From positions 1 to 64,000 of the forward strand of contig NZ_BCFL01000020.1 of NCBI RefSeq assembly GCF_002217755.1: a stretch of 64,000 nt of DNA, in the 5' to 3' direction. Below, piece after piece: positions 26,036 to 41,659 of the stretch. How positions within the stretch are numbered: the first letter of the stretch is position 1; each line of letters starts with the position of its first letter. A model generated the notes under the pieces. That model was given only the letters and a program-made list of their open reading frames with translations, was not told the origin of the DNA and searched no databases. The translations under genes were made by a program, and so were the position numbers. The stretch comes from Streptomyces hyaluromycini. GTDB taxonomy: Bacteria; Actinomycetota; Actinomycetes; Streptomycetales; Streptomycetaceae.

Positions 26036-26254
26036 CAACCGTGGAGATGAGGTACCTGGGGTGCGAACGCTTCGATGGGACCCTGGGCTGCGGGCGCCCA
26101 AGGAGCAGAGCGGGAACTCTTCCGTGAAGCTAGCCACAAGGCAGGGGCATGTCAACGACTGCAGCGGAGAGGGTCACCATGGGCGTCACAGACGGCATCA
26201 GACCCCGAGGGACGCCGCCGCGACCGTCCGAGGAACAGATGCAGGGAGCCGTAC

Positions 26255-27742
26255 ATGATCGACGTCGTCTTCGGAGTTGACGTTGGCACCTCCAGCACCA
26301 AGGGCGTGGTGGTCGACGCCGCCGGCCGCATCCTGGGCGAGGCGGTACGCGGTCACGTGGTCGACCGGCCCCGGCCGGGGCACGTCGAGATGGACGCACA
26401 GGTGTGGTGGGACGAGTTCGTCTCGCTGGCGGCCGAACTGCTCGACCGCGACGACATCACCGTCCGGGCCGTCGGCGTCAGCGGCATGGGCCCGTGCACC
26501 CTCCTGGTCGACGACGCGGGAGAGCCGGTGCGCCCGGCGGTGCTGTACGGCGTGGACACCCGCGCCGAAGATCAGATCACGCGGCTGAACCGGGAGTTGG
26601 GGCCGGACACGATCTTCCGCAGGTGCGGGTCGGCGCTGTCGTCCCAGGCCGTCGGGCCGAAACTCGCCTGGATCCGCGAGCGGGAGCCCGAGGTGTGGTC
26701 ACGGGCCCGCCGCCTCCTCATGCCCGCGTCGTGGCTCGCCCACCGGCTGACCGGCGCCTATGTGCTGGACCTGCATTCCGCCAGCCAGTGCACCCCGCTG
26801 TTCGACATCCACGAGCAGCAGTGGATCCCCGAATGGGCCGAGCACATCGCACCCGGCGTCGAACTCCCCCCGCTGCGCTGGCCGGGCCAGGAGGCCGGCC
26901 GGGTGAAGACGCCCGTCGCGGGCATCCCGGCCGGAACACCGGTCATCGTGGGGACGATCGACGCCTGGAGCGAGGCCATCAGCGTCGGCGGTCACGGCGT
27001 CGGCGACCTGATGCTGATGTACGGCACCACGATGTTCCTGGTGAACACCGTCGACCGGCTCGTGACCAGCCCGTCGATGTGGTCCACGGTCGGCGCCCTG
27101 CCCGGCACCCGTTGCCTGGCCGGCGGCATGGCCACCTCCGGAGCCGTCACCGACTGGCTGGGGCACCTCTTCGGCGACGTCGGCCCCGGCGTGCTGTTCG
27201 ACGAGGCGGCCGCCTCGCCCCCGGGTGCGAACGGCCTGGTGATGCTGCCGTACTTCGCCGGGGAACGGACACCCGTCATGGACCCCGACGCCCGGGGCGT
27301 GATCGCGGGCCTGACGCTGGGTCACACCCGGGGCGACCTGATGCGGGCGGCGCTGGAGGCCACCGCCTACGGTGTCCGGCACAATGTCGAGACGATGCTC
27401 GCGGCCGGCGCCGACATCCGGCGGATCGTCGCGGTCGGCGGCGGTACCCGGGGCGGGCTGTGGCCTCAGATCGTCAGCGATGTCACCGGTCTCGAACAGA
27501 TCGTCGCCCGCACGACCATCGGTGCCAGCTACGGTGCCGCCTTCCTCGCCGCCGGGCTGATCGGCCGACCGGACATCACGGCCTGGAATCCGCCGGAATC
27601 GGTGGTCCGGCCCGATCCCGCCGACGCGGCTGTCTACGATCGCCGGTTCACCCAGTACCGGGTCCTGTACGAGAGCACCACCGCGGTCACCCACGCCCTG
27701 GCCCACGACCAGAACACCGGCTGTGAAGAAGACGGCCCGTGA
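26255..27742 (+). CDS. FGGY-family carbohydrate kinase
   Basis: A 495-aa sugar kinase of the xylulokinase/gluconokinase group. The N-terminal phosphate-1 motif is FGVDVGTSSTKGVVVDAAG. The substrate region includes VGTIDAWSEAISVGG with the likely catalytic Asp. The C-terminal adenosine-binding part reads VGGGTRGGLWPQIVSDVTG and ASYGAAFLAAGL. The sugar substrate cannot be read from sequence. Divergence from the mannosidase and the shared operators suggest it phosphorylates a sugar or polyol released from mannan-type material. ATG 26255 follows GCAGGGAGCC. Confidence 0.9.
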   Translation: MIDVVFGVDVGTSSTKGVVVDAAGRILGEAVRGHVVDRPRPGHVEMDAQVWWDEFVSLAAELLDRDDITVRAVGVSGMGPCTLLVDDAGEPVRPAVLYGVDTRAEDQITRLNRELGPDTIFRRCGSALSSQAVGPKLAWIREREPEVWSRARRLLMPASWLAHRLTGAYVLDLHSASQCTPLFDIHEQQWIPEWAEHIAPGVELPPLRWPGQEAGRVKTPVAGIPAGTPVIVGTIDAWSEAISVGGHGVGDLMLMYGTTMFLVNTVDRLVTSPSMWSTVGALPGTRCLAGGMATSGAVTDWLGHLFGDVGPGVLFDEAAASPPGANGLVMLPYFAGERTPVMDPDARGVIAGLTLGHTRGDLMRAALEATAYGVRHNVETMLAAGADIRRIVAVGGGTRGGLWPQIVSDVTGLEQIVARTTIGASYGAAFLAAGLIGRPDITAWNPPESVVRPDPADAAVYDRRFTQYRVLYESTTAVTHALAHDQNTGCEEDGP

Positions 27743-27778
27743 CGTCGCCCGGGCCCGGTCCGCTCTTGGGCGCGAGGT

Positions 27779-28933
27779 CTAGAGCTCCTCGACGAAGTAG
27801 GGCTCGACGGTCATCCAGCCGTTGCCCGAGGCGCCGTTCAGCCGGCCCGAGGAGCTCTGGGCGAGGGTGTACCAGGACTCCACGTAGTCGGGGTCGTCGG
27901 TGAACCAGCTGTCGGGAATCGCGCTCAGGACCGCGTTCACCAACGGGATGTAGGTGCCCTGGTCGGTCACGGTGAGCAGCGCCGTGGTGATCGCCTGCGC
28001 CAGCGCACGGTAGTTGGTGCCGTCGTCGTCCTCCATCATGACGACGTCGGCCAGGTTGTACTTGTAGTTCGACCAGTTGACCAGGATCTGGTTCGGGTAG
28101 TAGATGGTGCCGTCGTAGTCCAGGTAGGGCATGTCCACCGAGTCGACGCGCGCCGTGCCGTCCTGCCCGAAGCCGGTCACCAGCGAGAACATCTCGGCGG
28201 CGCCCTTGAACCAGGGCTCCTGGTCGTCGTTCACCTCGACGGCCGTGACCTTGGTCGCCCACCAACCCGCCGCGCTCGCGGTGCCGGCGCTGTTCGCCGC
28301 CTTCGACGGCAGGGAGGTCAGCCCCTTGTCGGCGAAGGCCTTCTGCAGCACCTTCAGGCCGGCCCGGTGGGCCTTGGTGACGTCGATGTCCAGGACGTAC
28401 AGCGGGCGGTCGGGGACGCGCGCGGTGCCGACGGAGTGGGCGTGGCCCTCACTGTCGTACGCCGTGATGTTCCTGGCGTCGTCGTCGGCCGCGGCAACGG
28501 CGATCCAGGGGGTGGCCTGGGCGTCCAGGTGCGACCGCATGGACGGCGCGCCCAGCCGGACGCGCAGCAGCGACCCGGTCGACGCGGGCAGGCCCTTCAG
28601 GCCCGCGATGCGGCGGTCCGCGGCAGCGACGGAAGCGAGCAGGTTCCTGCCCTCCGGAGCCGCGGTGCTGCCCGCCAGTGCCTGGAGGTCCACGTCCTCG
28701 GCGCCGAGCGCGGCCGCACGGACCTGCTGGCGCCACTGCGGGTCACGCAGCGAGGCGGACAGCGCCCGCGCGATCTCCTGCTCTGTCGACCGCACCGGAG
28801 ACCGCCGGAACGGGGTGGCCTGGTCCCCCGCGTCCCGCACCGGCGCGGCGATCGCCGGCTGGACGGTGCCGCCGATGACCGCGGACAGCATCACGCCGAT
28901 GAAGATGCCGCGTCTCTTGCCTGATCTGCTCAT
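27779..28933 (-). CDS. secreted protein, DUF3103-like
   Basis: A 384-aa exported protein. N terminus MSRSGKRRGIFIGVMLSA with a signal peptide ending near PAIAAP. The mature part has a helical N-terminal region (EQEIARALSASLRDPQWRQ) and a C-terminal region with WFKGAAEMFSLVTGFG, MPYLDYDGTIYYPNQILVNW and NLADVVMMEDDDGTNY. The latter suggests the DUF3103 family by memory; that family has no established function. Two consecutive ATGs (28936 and 28933) follow GAGGAG; I chose the second for spacing. It ends 36 bp from the FGGY kinase, convergently. Confidence 0.7.
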   Translation of the reverse strand: MSRSGKRRGIFIGVMLSAVIGGTVQPAIAAPVRDAGDQATPFRRSPVRSTEQEIARALSASLRDPQWRQQVRAAALGAEDVDLQALAGSTAAPEGRNLLASVAAADRRIAGLKGLPASTGSLLRVRLGAPSMRSHLDAQATPWIAVAAADDDARNITAYDSEGHAHSVGTARVPDRPLYVLDIDVTKAHRAGLKVLQKAFADKGLTSLPSKAANSAGTASAAGWWATKVTAVEVNDDQEPWFKGAAEMFSLVTGFGQDGTARVDSVDMPYLDYDGTIYYPNQILVNWSNYKYNLADVVMMEDDDGTNYRALAQAITTALLTVTDQGTYIPLVNAVLSAIPDSWFTDDPDYVESWYTLAQSSSGRLNGASGNGWMTVEPYFVEEL

Positions 28934-29097
28934 CATGCTCCTCGTGTTGTCGGTCGCCGCCGCGCCCACGGTGAACGGGCGGCCGTCCTAGGGGTGTTGG
29001 AGGCTCGCATTGTCCTGCGCATGACAAATAAGAGAGCCCGGGATGAACGGACATCCGCGGGGAGCCGGTGGGCTCGGGTCGTGGCCGGGGAGCGCGG

Positions 29098-29826
29098 CTA
29101 CCGGGGGCTGTCGGCGGCCGGGCGTCCGCGCGGACTGCCCAGCGAACCGAGCATGATCTTCTCGGTGGCGGCCAGATAGGTCTCCGCCGCGCGCCGCGCC
29201 TCCTCGCCGTCCCGGCCGACCACGGCCCGTACCACCGGCGCGAGCCGGTCCGTCGCCCGCGCCGCGTCCTCGAACGGCGCGCGCAGAGCGGCCCGTACCG
29301 GAAGGTAGGCGTTGAACAGCGTGTTCGTGAGGAGCAGATAGACCCGGTTCCCGGTGGCCCGCGCCAGTTCGCGATGCACTTCCACGTCGGCGAGCTGGAC
29401 GGCGTCGGCGTCCGGGCCGTCCGCGACCTGACGCAGCAGGTGTTCCAGCCGCCGGGCCTGTCGTTCCGTGCGCCGGTCGGCCGCGCGGCCGGCGATCAGG
29501 GTGCCGATCTGCCGCCGTACCTCGAAGACCTCGCGCAGCCATGTGGGGTCCTGTGCGGCCAGCATCGGAAGCAGGTCGGCGCCGCCGACCCGCAGGTAGT
29601 CCAGGATGCGCGTGCCGATGCCGTGCCGGGTGCTCAGCAGTCCCGCCTGCTCCAGCCGGGTCAGCGCGTGCTTCAACGTCGTACGGGTGACGCCGTATCC
29701 GGCGGCCAGCTCCCGCTCGGGGGGCAGCAGGGATCCGGGTTCGTGCGTGCCGCTCAGGATGTCGTCACGCAGCCGTGCTTCCAGCAGGTCGACCACGGTT
29801 CGGCGCGGAATGCTCTCGACGGCCAC
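29098..29826 (-). CDS. GntR-family transcriptional regulator (FadR/FCD subfamily)
   Basis: A 242-aa regulator. The N-terminal winged helix (10-75) shows the GntR signature SLLPPERELAAGYGVTRTT and LKHALTRLEQAGLLSTRHGI. The C-terminal FCD domain (85-235) is helical with the metal/ligand residues in LADVEVHRELARATGN and later His-poor helices. These proteins usually sense small carboxylates. A 33-bp double palindrome lies 43 bp upstream of its start, pointing to autoregulation. It sits at the left border of the NRPS region and could belong either to it or to a neighbouring catabolic unit. Confidence 0.9.
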   Translation of the reverse strand: MAVESIPRRTVVDLLEARLRDDILSGTHEPGSLLPPERELAAGYGVTRTTLKHALTRLEQAGLLSTRHGIGTRILDYLRVGGADLLPMLAAQDPTWLREVFEVRRQIGTLIAGRAADRRTERQARRLEHLLRQVADGPDADAVQLADVEVHRELARATGNRVYLLLTNTLFNAYLPVRAALRAPFEDAARATDRLAPVVRAVVGRDGEEARRAAETYLAATEKIMLGSLGSPRGRPAADSPR

Positions 29827-29868
29827 GGAGGATCTCCCAGGCTTCGGTCAGTCAGTGGTTCTGCGGCT

Positions 29869-29901
29869 CACTGGTCCAGTGGCTGAGCCACTGGACCAGT
29901 G
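29869..29901. promoter_or_regulatory. double GntR-type operator
   Basis: A perfect 14-bp inverted repeat (CACTGGTCCAGTGG, 5-bp centre, complement). Each arm contains its own 11-bp palindrome, ACTGGTCCAGT at 29870 and ACTGGACCAGT at 29890, spaced 20 bp apart, about two helical turns. Position just upstream of the FadR-type gene suggests cooperative autoregulation. Confidence 0.8.
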
Positions 29902-29969
29902 AAGCAGCCCCCCGACCGCGCCGTCAATTGCCTGATGGCGCAGAGCAGTTGCGCGCGGTCGGGGCGGCG

Positions 29970-30896
29970 TCATCGAGGGCCGTCGAGCAGCACGACGTGG
30001 ACCAGGTAGGGAAGTACCTCGTTGACGCGGGGATCTTGGTCGAGCAGTACCGCGACCGGGGTGCGGCCCTGGGCGCGCAGGGCGTCGAGTGGCCGGGACC
30101 AGTGCACGCGGGCGGACGGTTCGGCTCCGGGCGGCGGGAGTTCCTGGTCCGGGCCGATCGCGGGCAGTGGGCGTGGGCCGCGGTCCTCGGCGGCGGTCAG
30201 GGCACGCAGGGCGCGTGCGGTGGCACGGCGGACGGCCTCGGCGCGGGTGGCGCCGGTGGCGACGACCGTGTCCGGGCGGGGGCCCACCCGGACCGCGCAG
30301 CCGGGCAGGGACAGCAGGCCGGACAGGTCGTGGGCGACGGGTTCGCCCGCCGCGTAGAGCGGTTGTGACGCGGCCGTGGCGCGCTTCGCGCAGTCGTTGG
30401 CGGAACATCGGCCGTCGCACAGGCCCGCGAGGCACAGGCGCGGCACTCGGGTGCCGGGCTCGGCGAGGCGCCGGGCCAGCAGCGCCTCGCAGTGCGCGGT
30501 CATGCCGGCTTCCAGGGCACCCACCCAGGTGAGGCCCGCCGCCACTCCCACCGGGGGGTGCCCCGGTGGGCCGGCCGGGACGGCCAGTCGCTCGGCGGGC
30601 ACCCGGCGCAGGACGCCGGTGTCCAGGTCCAGCCCCCACACGGTGGACCTAGGAGGGACCGTGCCGAGGCAGGACCGGCCGGCCAGGTGTCCCGCCAGCG
30701 CGGCCAGCAGTGTGTTCAGGTCCTCTTCGTCGCCAACGGTCCGGGGCGCCCGGTCCCCGGTGACTGCGGACGGCAGCAGGGCCGCCGCCCGGTCGATCAG
30801 TTCCCCGGCGTCCGCCGCCGCCCCGGCCGCCCGGGACACGAAGGCGGCCCGCGCCTCCTTCTCGGTGGGAGGGTGGGTGAACTCCTCGGTAGTCAT
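29970..30896 (-). CDS. unassigned protein with possible YcaO-like features
   Basis: A 308-aa protein. The middle segment VGVAAGLTWVGALEAGMTAH followed by CEALLARRLAEPGTRVP resembles the helix of YcaO enzymes that carries Glu residues binding ATP/Mg. The later TRAEAVRRATARALRALTAA and the C-terminal PVAVLLDQDPRVNEVLPYLV also fit the general YcaO order. Length and strength of the match are low, and no partner protein or RiPP precursor was found nearby. Cys residues cluster in CLAGLCDGRCSANDCAK, possibly a metal site. Same strand as the NRPS genes, 126 bp downstream of the DDAH-like gene. YcaO assignment is tentative. Confidence 0.45.
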   Translation of the reverse strand: MTTEEFTHPPTEKEARAAFVSRAAGAAADAGELIDRAAALLPSAVTGDRAPRTVGDEEDLNTLLAALAGHLAGRSCLGTVPPRSTVWGLDLDTGVLRRVPAERLAVPAGPPGHPPVGVAAGLTWVGALEAGMTAHCEALLARRLAEPGTRVPRLCLAGLCDGRCSANDCAKRATAASQPLYAAGEPVAHDLSGLLSLPGCAVRVGPRPDTVVATGATRAEAVRRATARALRALTAAEDRGPRPLPAIGPDQELPPPGAEPSARVHWSRPLDALRAQGRTPVAVLLDQDPRVNEVLPYLVHVVLLDGPR

Positions 30897-31022
30897 GCCT
30901 GGTCGTTCCTCTCCGGGCTCCCCCGTCGGAGACCCTCATCGGTCGATGAAACCGGGAGGCGATCTACAGCGGATGGACGCTCGATCCCGCCACCTGACCG
31001 GTACCCGGGTGTCCGCCGCATA

Positions 31023-31865
31023 TCAGCCGAGTGCCGGACGGTCGCGGATCTCGAGCGTGCAGCACTTCACACTGCCGCCGCCCTTGAGCAGTTCGGACAG
31101 GTCGAGGCCGAGGGGTTCGAAGCCGCGTTCACGCAGGCGCCGTGCCACCCCGGCGGCCGACTCGGGCAGGATGACGTGCCGGCCGTCGCTGACAGCGTTG
31201 AGGCCGAAGTGCTCGGCGTCGGCCTCGTCGACCACGATCGCGTCGGGGTACAGGCGCCGCAGGACGGCCAGGCTGTGCGGGGCGAAGGCGCCCGGGAAAT
31301 ACATGATCTCGTCGTCGTCGAGGACGGTCAGGGCCGTGTCGAGGTGGTAGAAACGCGGGTCCACCAGTTCCAGGCCGACGACCGGGCGGCCGAGGAACGC
31401 CTGCGCCTCAGCGTGGCTCTCGGGGGTGCTGCGAAAGCCCGTGCCGGCGAGCAGCCGGTCGCCGGCGAGCAGGAAGTCGCCCTCGCCCTCGTTGACGTGG
31501 ACCGGGTCGTGCACCCGGTAGCCGCGGTCGCGGAACCACTCCAGGTAGGCCGGTCCCTCGGCCGCCCGCTCGGCGTCGCGGAACCTGGCTCCGAGGACCC
31601 TGCCGTCCACCACCGTGGCGCCGTTCGCCGCGTACACCATGTCGGGGTAGCCGGGCAGCGGGTCGACGAGCTCGACATGGTGGCCGAGCCGGCGGTGCAG
31701 GGCGAGGAGCTGTTCCCACTGGGTGACGGCGAGTTCGGTGTCCACCGGCTTGGCGGGGTCCATCCAGGGGTTGATCGAGTAGGTCACCTCGAAGTGGGTC
31801 GGGCGGCACATCAGGTAGTGCCGGGGGCGGGCGGAACGCTGGGCGCGGAGTTCCATGGCGGTCAT
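31023..31865 (-). CDS. DDAH/amidinotransferase-superfamily hydrolase (dimethylargininase-like)
   Basis: A 280-aa enzyme of the guanidine-modifying superfamily, related to dimethylarginine dimethylaminohydrolase. Family landmarks: MCRPTHFEVTYSINPWM, DMVYAANGATVV, NEGEGDFLLAGDRLLAGTGF with the Glu/Asp substrate residues, FYHLDTALTVL with the catalytic His, and a C-terminal GGGSVKCCTLEI with the nucleophilic Cys. These enzymes convert arginine derivatives to citrulline plus an amine. It starts 14 bp after the MFS gene ends, so it is co-transcribed with the NRPS operon. It may supply citrulline or modify an arginine-derived unit, or serve self-resistance or arginine catabolism. ATG 31865 follows AAGGA at a long spacing. 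Confidence 0.8.
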   Translation of the reverse strand: MTAMELRAQRSARPRHYLMCRPTHFEVTYSINPWMDPAKPVDTELAVTQWEQLLALHRRLGHHVELVDPLPGYPDMVYAANGATVVDGRVLGARFRDAERAAEGPAYLEWFRDRGYRVHDPVHVNEGEGDFLLAGDRLLAGTGFRSTPESHAEAQAFLGRPVVGLELVDPRFYHLDTALTVLDDDEIMYFPGAFAPHSLAVLRRLYPDAIVVDEADAEHFGLNAVSDGRHVILPESAAGVARRLRERGFEPLGLDLSELLKGGGSVKCCTLEIRDRPALG

Positions 31866-31879
31866 CAGGTCATCAGTCC

Positions 31880-33165
31880 TTACGGCATCCGGGGAAGGTC
31901 GCGGAGGGTGCGCAGGGGGCTCGCGAGCAGGGCGAGGGCGGCGGTCAGCAGCACGGCGGACATGATCCAGATGGTGGGTCTGCTGCCCACGGCGCCGCCC
32001 AGCCAGCCGCCGAGCAGGGCGCCGACCGGGATCGCCCCGTAGTTGACGGTCGACGCGCTCGCCCGGACCCGGCCGAGCAGGTGGGAGGGGCAGTACGTCT
32101 GGTAGAAGCCGGCGACGATGACGTTGCCCGCGACCACACCGCACACCGCGACGCCCCAGGCCAGGGCGCTCACCATGAGCGGCAACTGCCGTCCCGCGAA
32201 GGGCAGCAGGAAGATGAACGGCGCCACGACCAGCATGCACAGCAGCAGTCCGCGGGCGGTGCCGAACCACCGGGCGATCCGGCCGGCGACGGCCGCCCCG
32301 GCCAGGCCGCCGACGCTCACCACCGCGAACACGGTGCCGACGGCGCCCGGTCGGAGACCGACGTCCCGGACGAGGAAGACGGTCTGTACGGCCTGGATGC
32401 CGTTGAGGGCCAGATTGGCGAGGGCGCCGAAGCCCGCCAGCGTCCGCAGGTACGGGTCACGGGCCACGAACCGGACGCCTTCGGCGATCTCCCGCCGGAG
32501 CGCTCTGCGCTGCGAGGGCTCCGGCGGAGTCTCCCGTACGTCGACCCCGCCGAGGCAGAGCGCGGAGACCAGGTAGGTCGCCGCGTCGAGGAAGACCCCG
32601 GTGACCGCGCCGAGGGCCTGGGTGACCAGGCCCGCCACGCCGGGTCCGGCGACGTCCGCCGCCGATTCGGCGCCGTGCAGCTTCGCGTTCGCCTCCAGCA
32701 TGTCGTCGTCGGCCACGAGCGCGGGCAGCAGCGCTGTGTAGGCGGTGCTGAAGAACACCTTCGCCGCGCCGGAGAGCAGGGCGACGAGCACGACCTGGGC
32801 GAGGGTGAGTACGCCCAGCCAGGCGGCCACGGGAACGCTCCCGAACAGGACCAACAGCGACAGGTCGCAGACCAGCATGGTCCTGCGGCGGGGCCAGCGG
32901 TCCACCCAGGCGCCGGCCGGGAGCCCGATGAGCAGCCACGGCGTCCAGGCCGCCGCGGTGAGCACGCCCATCATGAAGGGGGAGGCGTGCAGCGTGACCA
33001 CCGCCACCAGGGACAGGGACACATGGCCGACCGCGGTGCCCAGGCCGCTCGTGCTCTCGCCGAGCCACAGCCTGCGGAAGTTCCGTTCGGACCACAGGCC
33101 CAGGCGGCCGCGGGCGGGCCGCTCGTCCTCCCGTTCGGGCGAGGCGGGATCGGCGTACGCGCGGC

Positions 33166-33169
<4 letters not shown>
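31880..33169 (-). CDS. MFS transporter, probable peptide exporter
   Basis: A 429-aa membrane protein of the major facilitator superfamily, MFS_3/EntS-like. About 12 hydrophobic segments are readable from residue 35 to 415. The loop-2/3 signature GLPAGAWVDRWPRRRTM is typical of drug exporters. It overlaps the last NRPS gene by 4 bp (ATGA at 33169), which ties its expression to the assembly line. The likely role is export of the peptide and self-protection. The cytoplasmic N terminus is hydrophilic (MSRAYADPASPEREDERPA). Confidence 0.9.
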
Positions 33170-40245
<7,076 letters not shown>

Positions 40246-40281
40246 GGATCTGTCCTTACGTCACGGGCCACGGGGGCCTGG

Positions 40282-41313
40282 TCAGGCGGTGGGCAGGGGC
40301 GCGGCGCGGAACGCGGCGGGCGGCACGCTGGGCCGGCAGTCCAGGACGTCGACCGGCTCTCCCATGGCGACGGCGATCTTCCGGTCGCCGCTGAACGGGT
40401 CGCGGCCGTGGGCGGCGAGGATGTTGTCGACGAGCATCACGTCGCCCCGCTGCCAGGGTTCGCGGACGGTGGCCGCCTCGTAGACGGCGTTGAGGGTCTC
40501 CACGTCGTCCCGGGTGAGGGGGGCTCCGTCGCCGACACCGGTGTTGAAGGGCAGGCCGTCGGGGCCGAACTCGTCGGTCAGGGCCTCGCGGATCATGGGG
40601 TCCAGCGACCATTCGTTCCAGAACGCGAGGTGGTTGAACCAGACCTCCTCGCCGGTCTCCGGGTGGGTGATCGTGCCCGGGCGCAGCTGCCGGGTGCGCA
40701 GCCGGCCGTCCTCCCGCCACTCCCAGGAGACGAGGTTCTCGGCGCAGTACTCCTCGGCCTTCTCCGGGTCGTCGGTCGCGAAGGCCGTGCGCCAGTCCAG
40801 GGACACGTATTCCGAGTAGTTCCGGGTGAGCGTCCAGCCGTTGGCACGCACTCGGTCCACGAGGGCGGCGGGCAGGTTCGCCAGGACCTTGCGGCAGTCG
40901 ACGACGGGGGTGGCGCCGCCCTCGGCGGGGGCGGTCAGGCAGGCGAAGAGCAGCTTGCCGGGGAAGGTGAGCGTGTAGCTGTTCTCGTTGTGCATGCGGA
41001 TGGACTGGTGGGGCGGCAGGTCGGTCGAGGAGAAGACCCCGTGGCCGAAGTCGCTGCGCGGGGTGGCCTTCTCCCGGTACGGGGTGGGCTCGGGCAGCAG
41101 CACGTCGCGGACCCGGGCGACGTCCTCGCTGCCGGCGACCGGCAGGCCCCGGAGGAAGATCGCGCCGTGCTCGGCGAGGGCCGCCCGCAGCTGCGGGCTG
41201 TTGTCCTGGAGCCAGTCGACGGCCGCGTCCATGTCGTGGACGCCGGTGACCCGGGTCAGGGCCGGGCGGCCGGGAGCGGTCTCCCAGTGCGGTGTGGTCG
41301 GTGCGGTCGGCAC
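40282..41313 (-). CDS. SyrP-like TauD/TfdA Fe(II)/2-oxoglutarate oxygenase
   Basis: A 343-aa non-heme iron oxygenase. Iron ligands are His108 and Glu110 in MHNENSYTLTFPGKLLF and the distal His302 in VDNILAAHGRDPFSGDR. Arg near 311 should bind 2-oxoglutarate. The segment EGGATPVVDCRKVL is typical of the SyrP/AmbC-type members that hydroxylate amino acids while bound to an NRPS carrier protein, SyrP acting on Asp. GTG 41313 has an ideal AGGAGG seven bases upstream, overlapping the MbtH stop codon, so the two are coupled. I expect beta-hydroxylation of one residue in this peptide; which one cannot be read. Confidence 0.88.
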   Translation of the reverse strand: MPTAPTTPHWETAPGRPALTRVTGVHDMDAAVDWLQDNSPQLRAALAEHGAIFLRGLPVAGSEDVARVRDVLLPEPTPYREKATPRSDFGHGVFSSTDLPPHQSIRMHNENSYTLTFPGKLLFACLTAPAEGGATPVVDCRKVLANLPAALVDRVRANGWTLTRNYSEYVSLDWRTAFATDDPEKAEEYCAENLVSWEWREDGRLRTRQLRPGTITHPETGEEVWFNHLAFWNEWSLDPMIREALTDEFGPDGLPFNTGVGDGAPLTRDDVETLNAVYEAATVREPWQRGDVMLVDNILAAHGRDPFSGDRKIAVAMGEPVDVLDCRPSVPPAAFRAAPLPTA

Positions 41314-41324
41314 GGCGGGGCCTC

Positions 41325-41534
41325 CTAGCGGCCGAGGGCGGCGAGCAGGCTCGCCGGGCGGATGTCGGTCCAGTTCTCCTCGATCCAGGCGAGGCAGGCC
41401 TGCCGGCCGGCCTCGCCGAAGGCGACCGTCCAGCCGGCCGGGACATCGATCCACGCGGGCCACAGAGAGTGCTGGTTCTCGTCGTTGACAAGCACCTTGT
41501 AAGTGCCGTTCTCGTCCTCGAAGGGATTCGTCAT
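41325..41534 (-). CDS. MbtH-like protein
   Basis: A 69-aa NRPS helper that binds adenylation domains and supports their folding and activity. Starts MTNPFEDENGTYKVLVND, then ENQHSLWPAWIDVPAGW and a C-terminal WIEENWTDIRPASL. The invariant Trp residues and the DxRP end of the family are present. ATG 41534 follows GGAGG with good spacing. One MbtH gene for six A domains is normal. Confidence 0.95.
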   Translation of the reverse strand: MTNPFEDENGTYKVLVNDENQHSLWPAWIDVPAGWTVAFGEAGRQACLAWIEENWTDIRPASLLAALGR

Positions 41535-41659
41535 GATGCTTTTCCTCCGTCGTGGGCAGGGCGGGAAATTCGGGGTTCTCGGAATTCCGTCCGGACTTTT
41601 CGAAGTTATCGGCGCTCGTTTCCGCCGACAGGCAGGAGTTCCGGCAGGATTGGGGAAGT

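Noticed and set aside
26255..27742. Assignment as xylulokinase
   Set aside because: FGGY kinases for several sugars share these motifs. Without a xylose isomerase or other sugar gene beside it, the substrate cannot be named.
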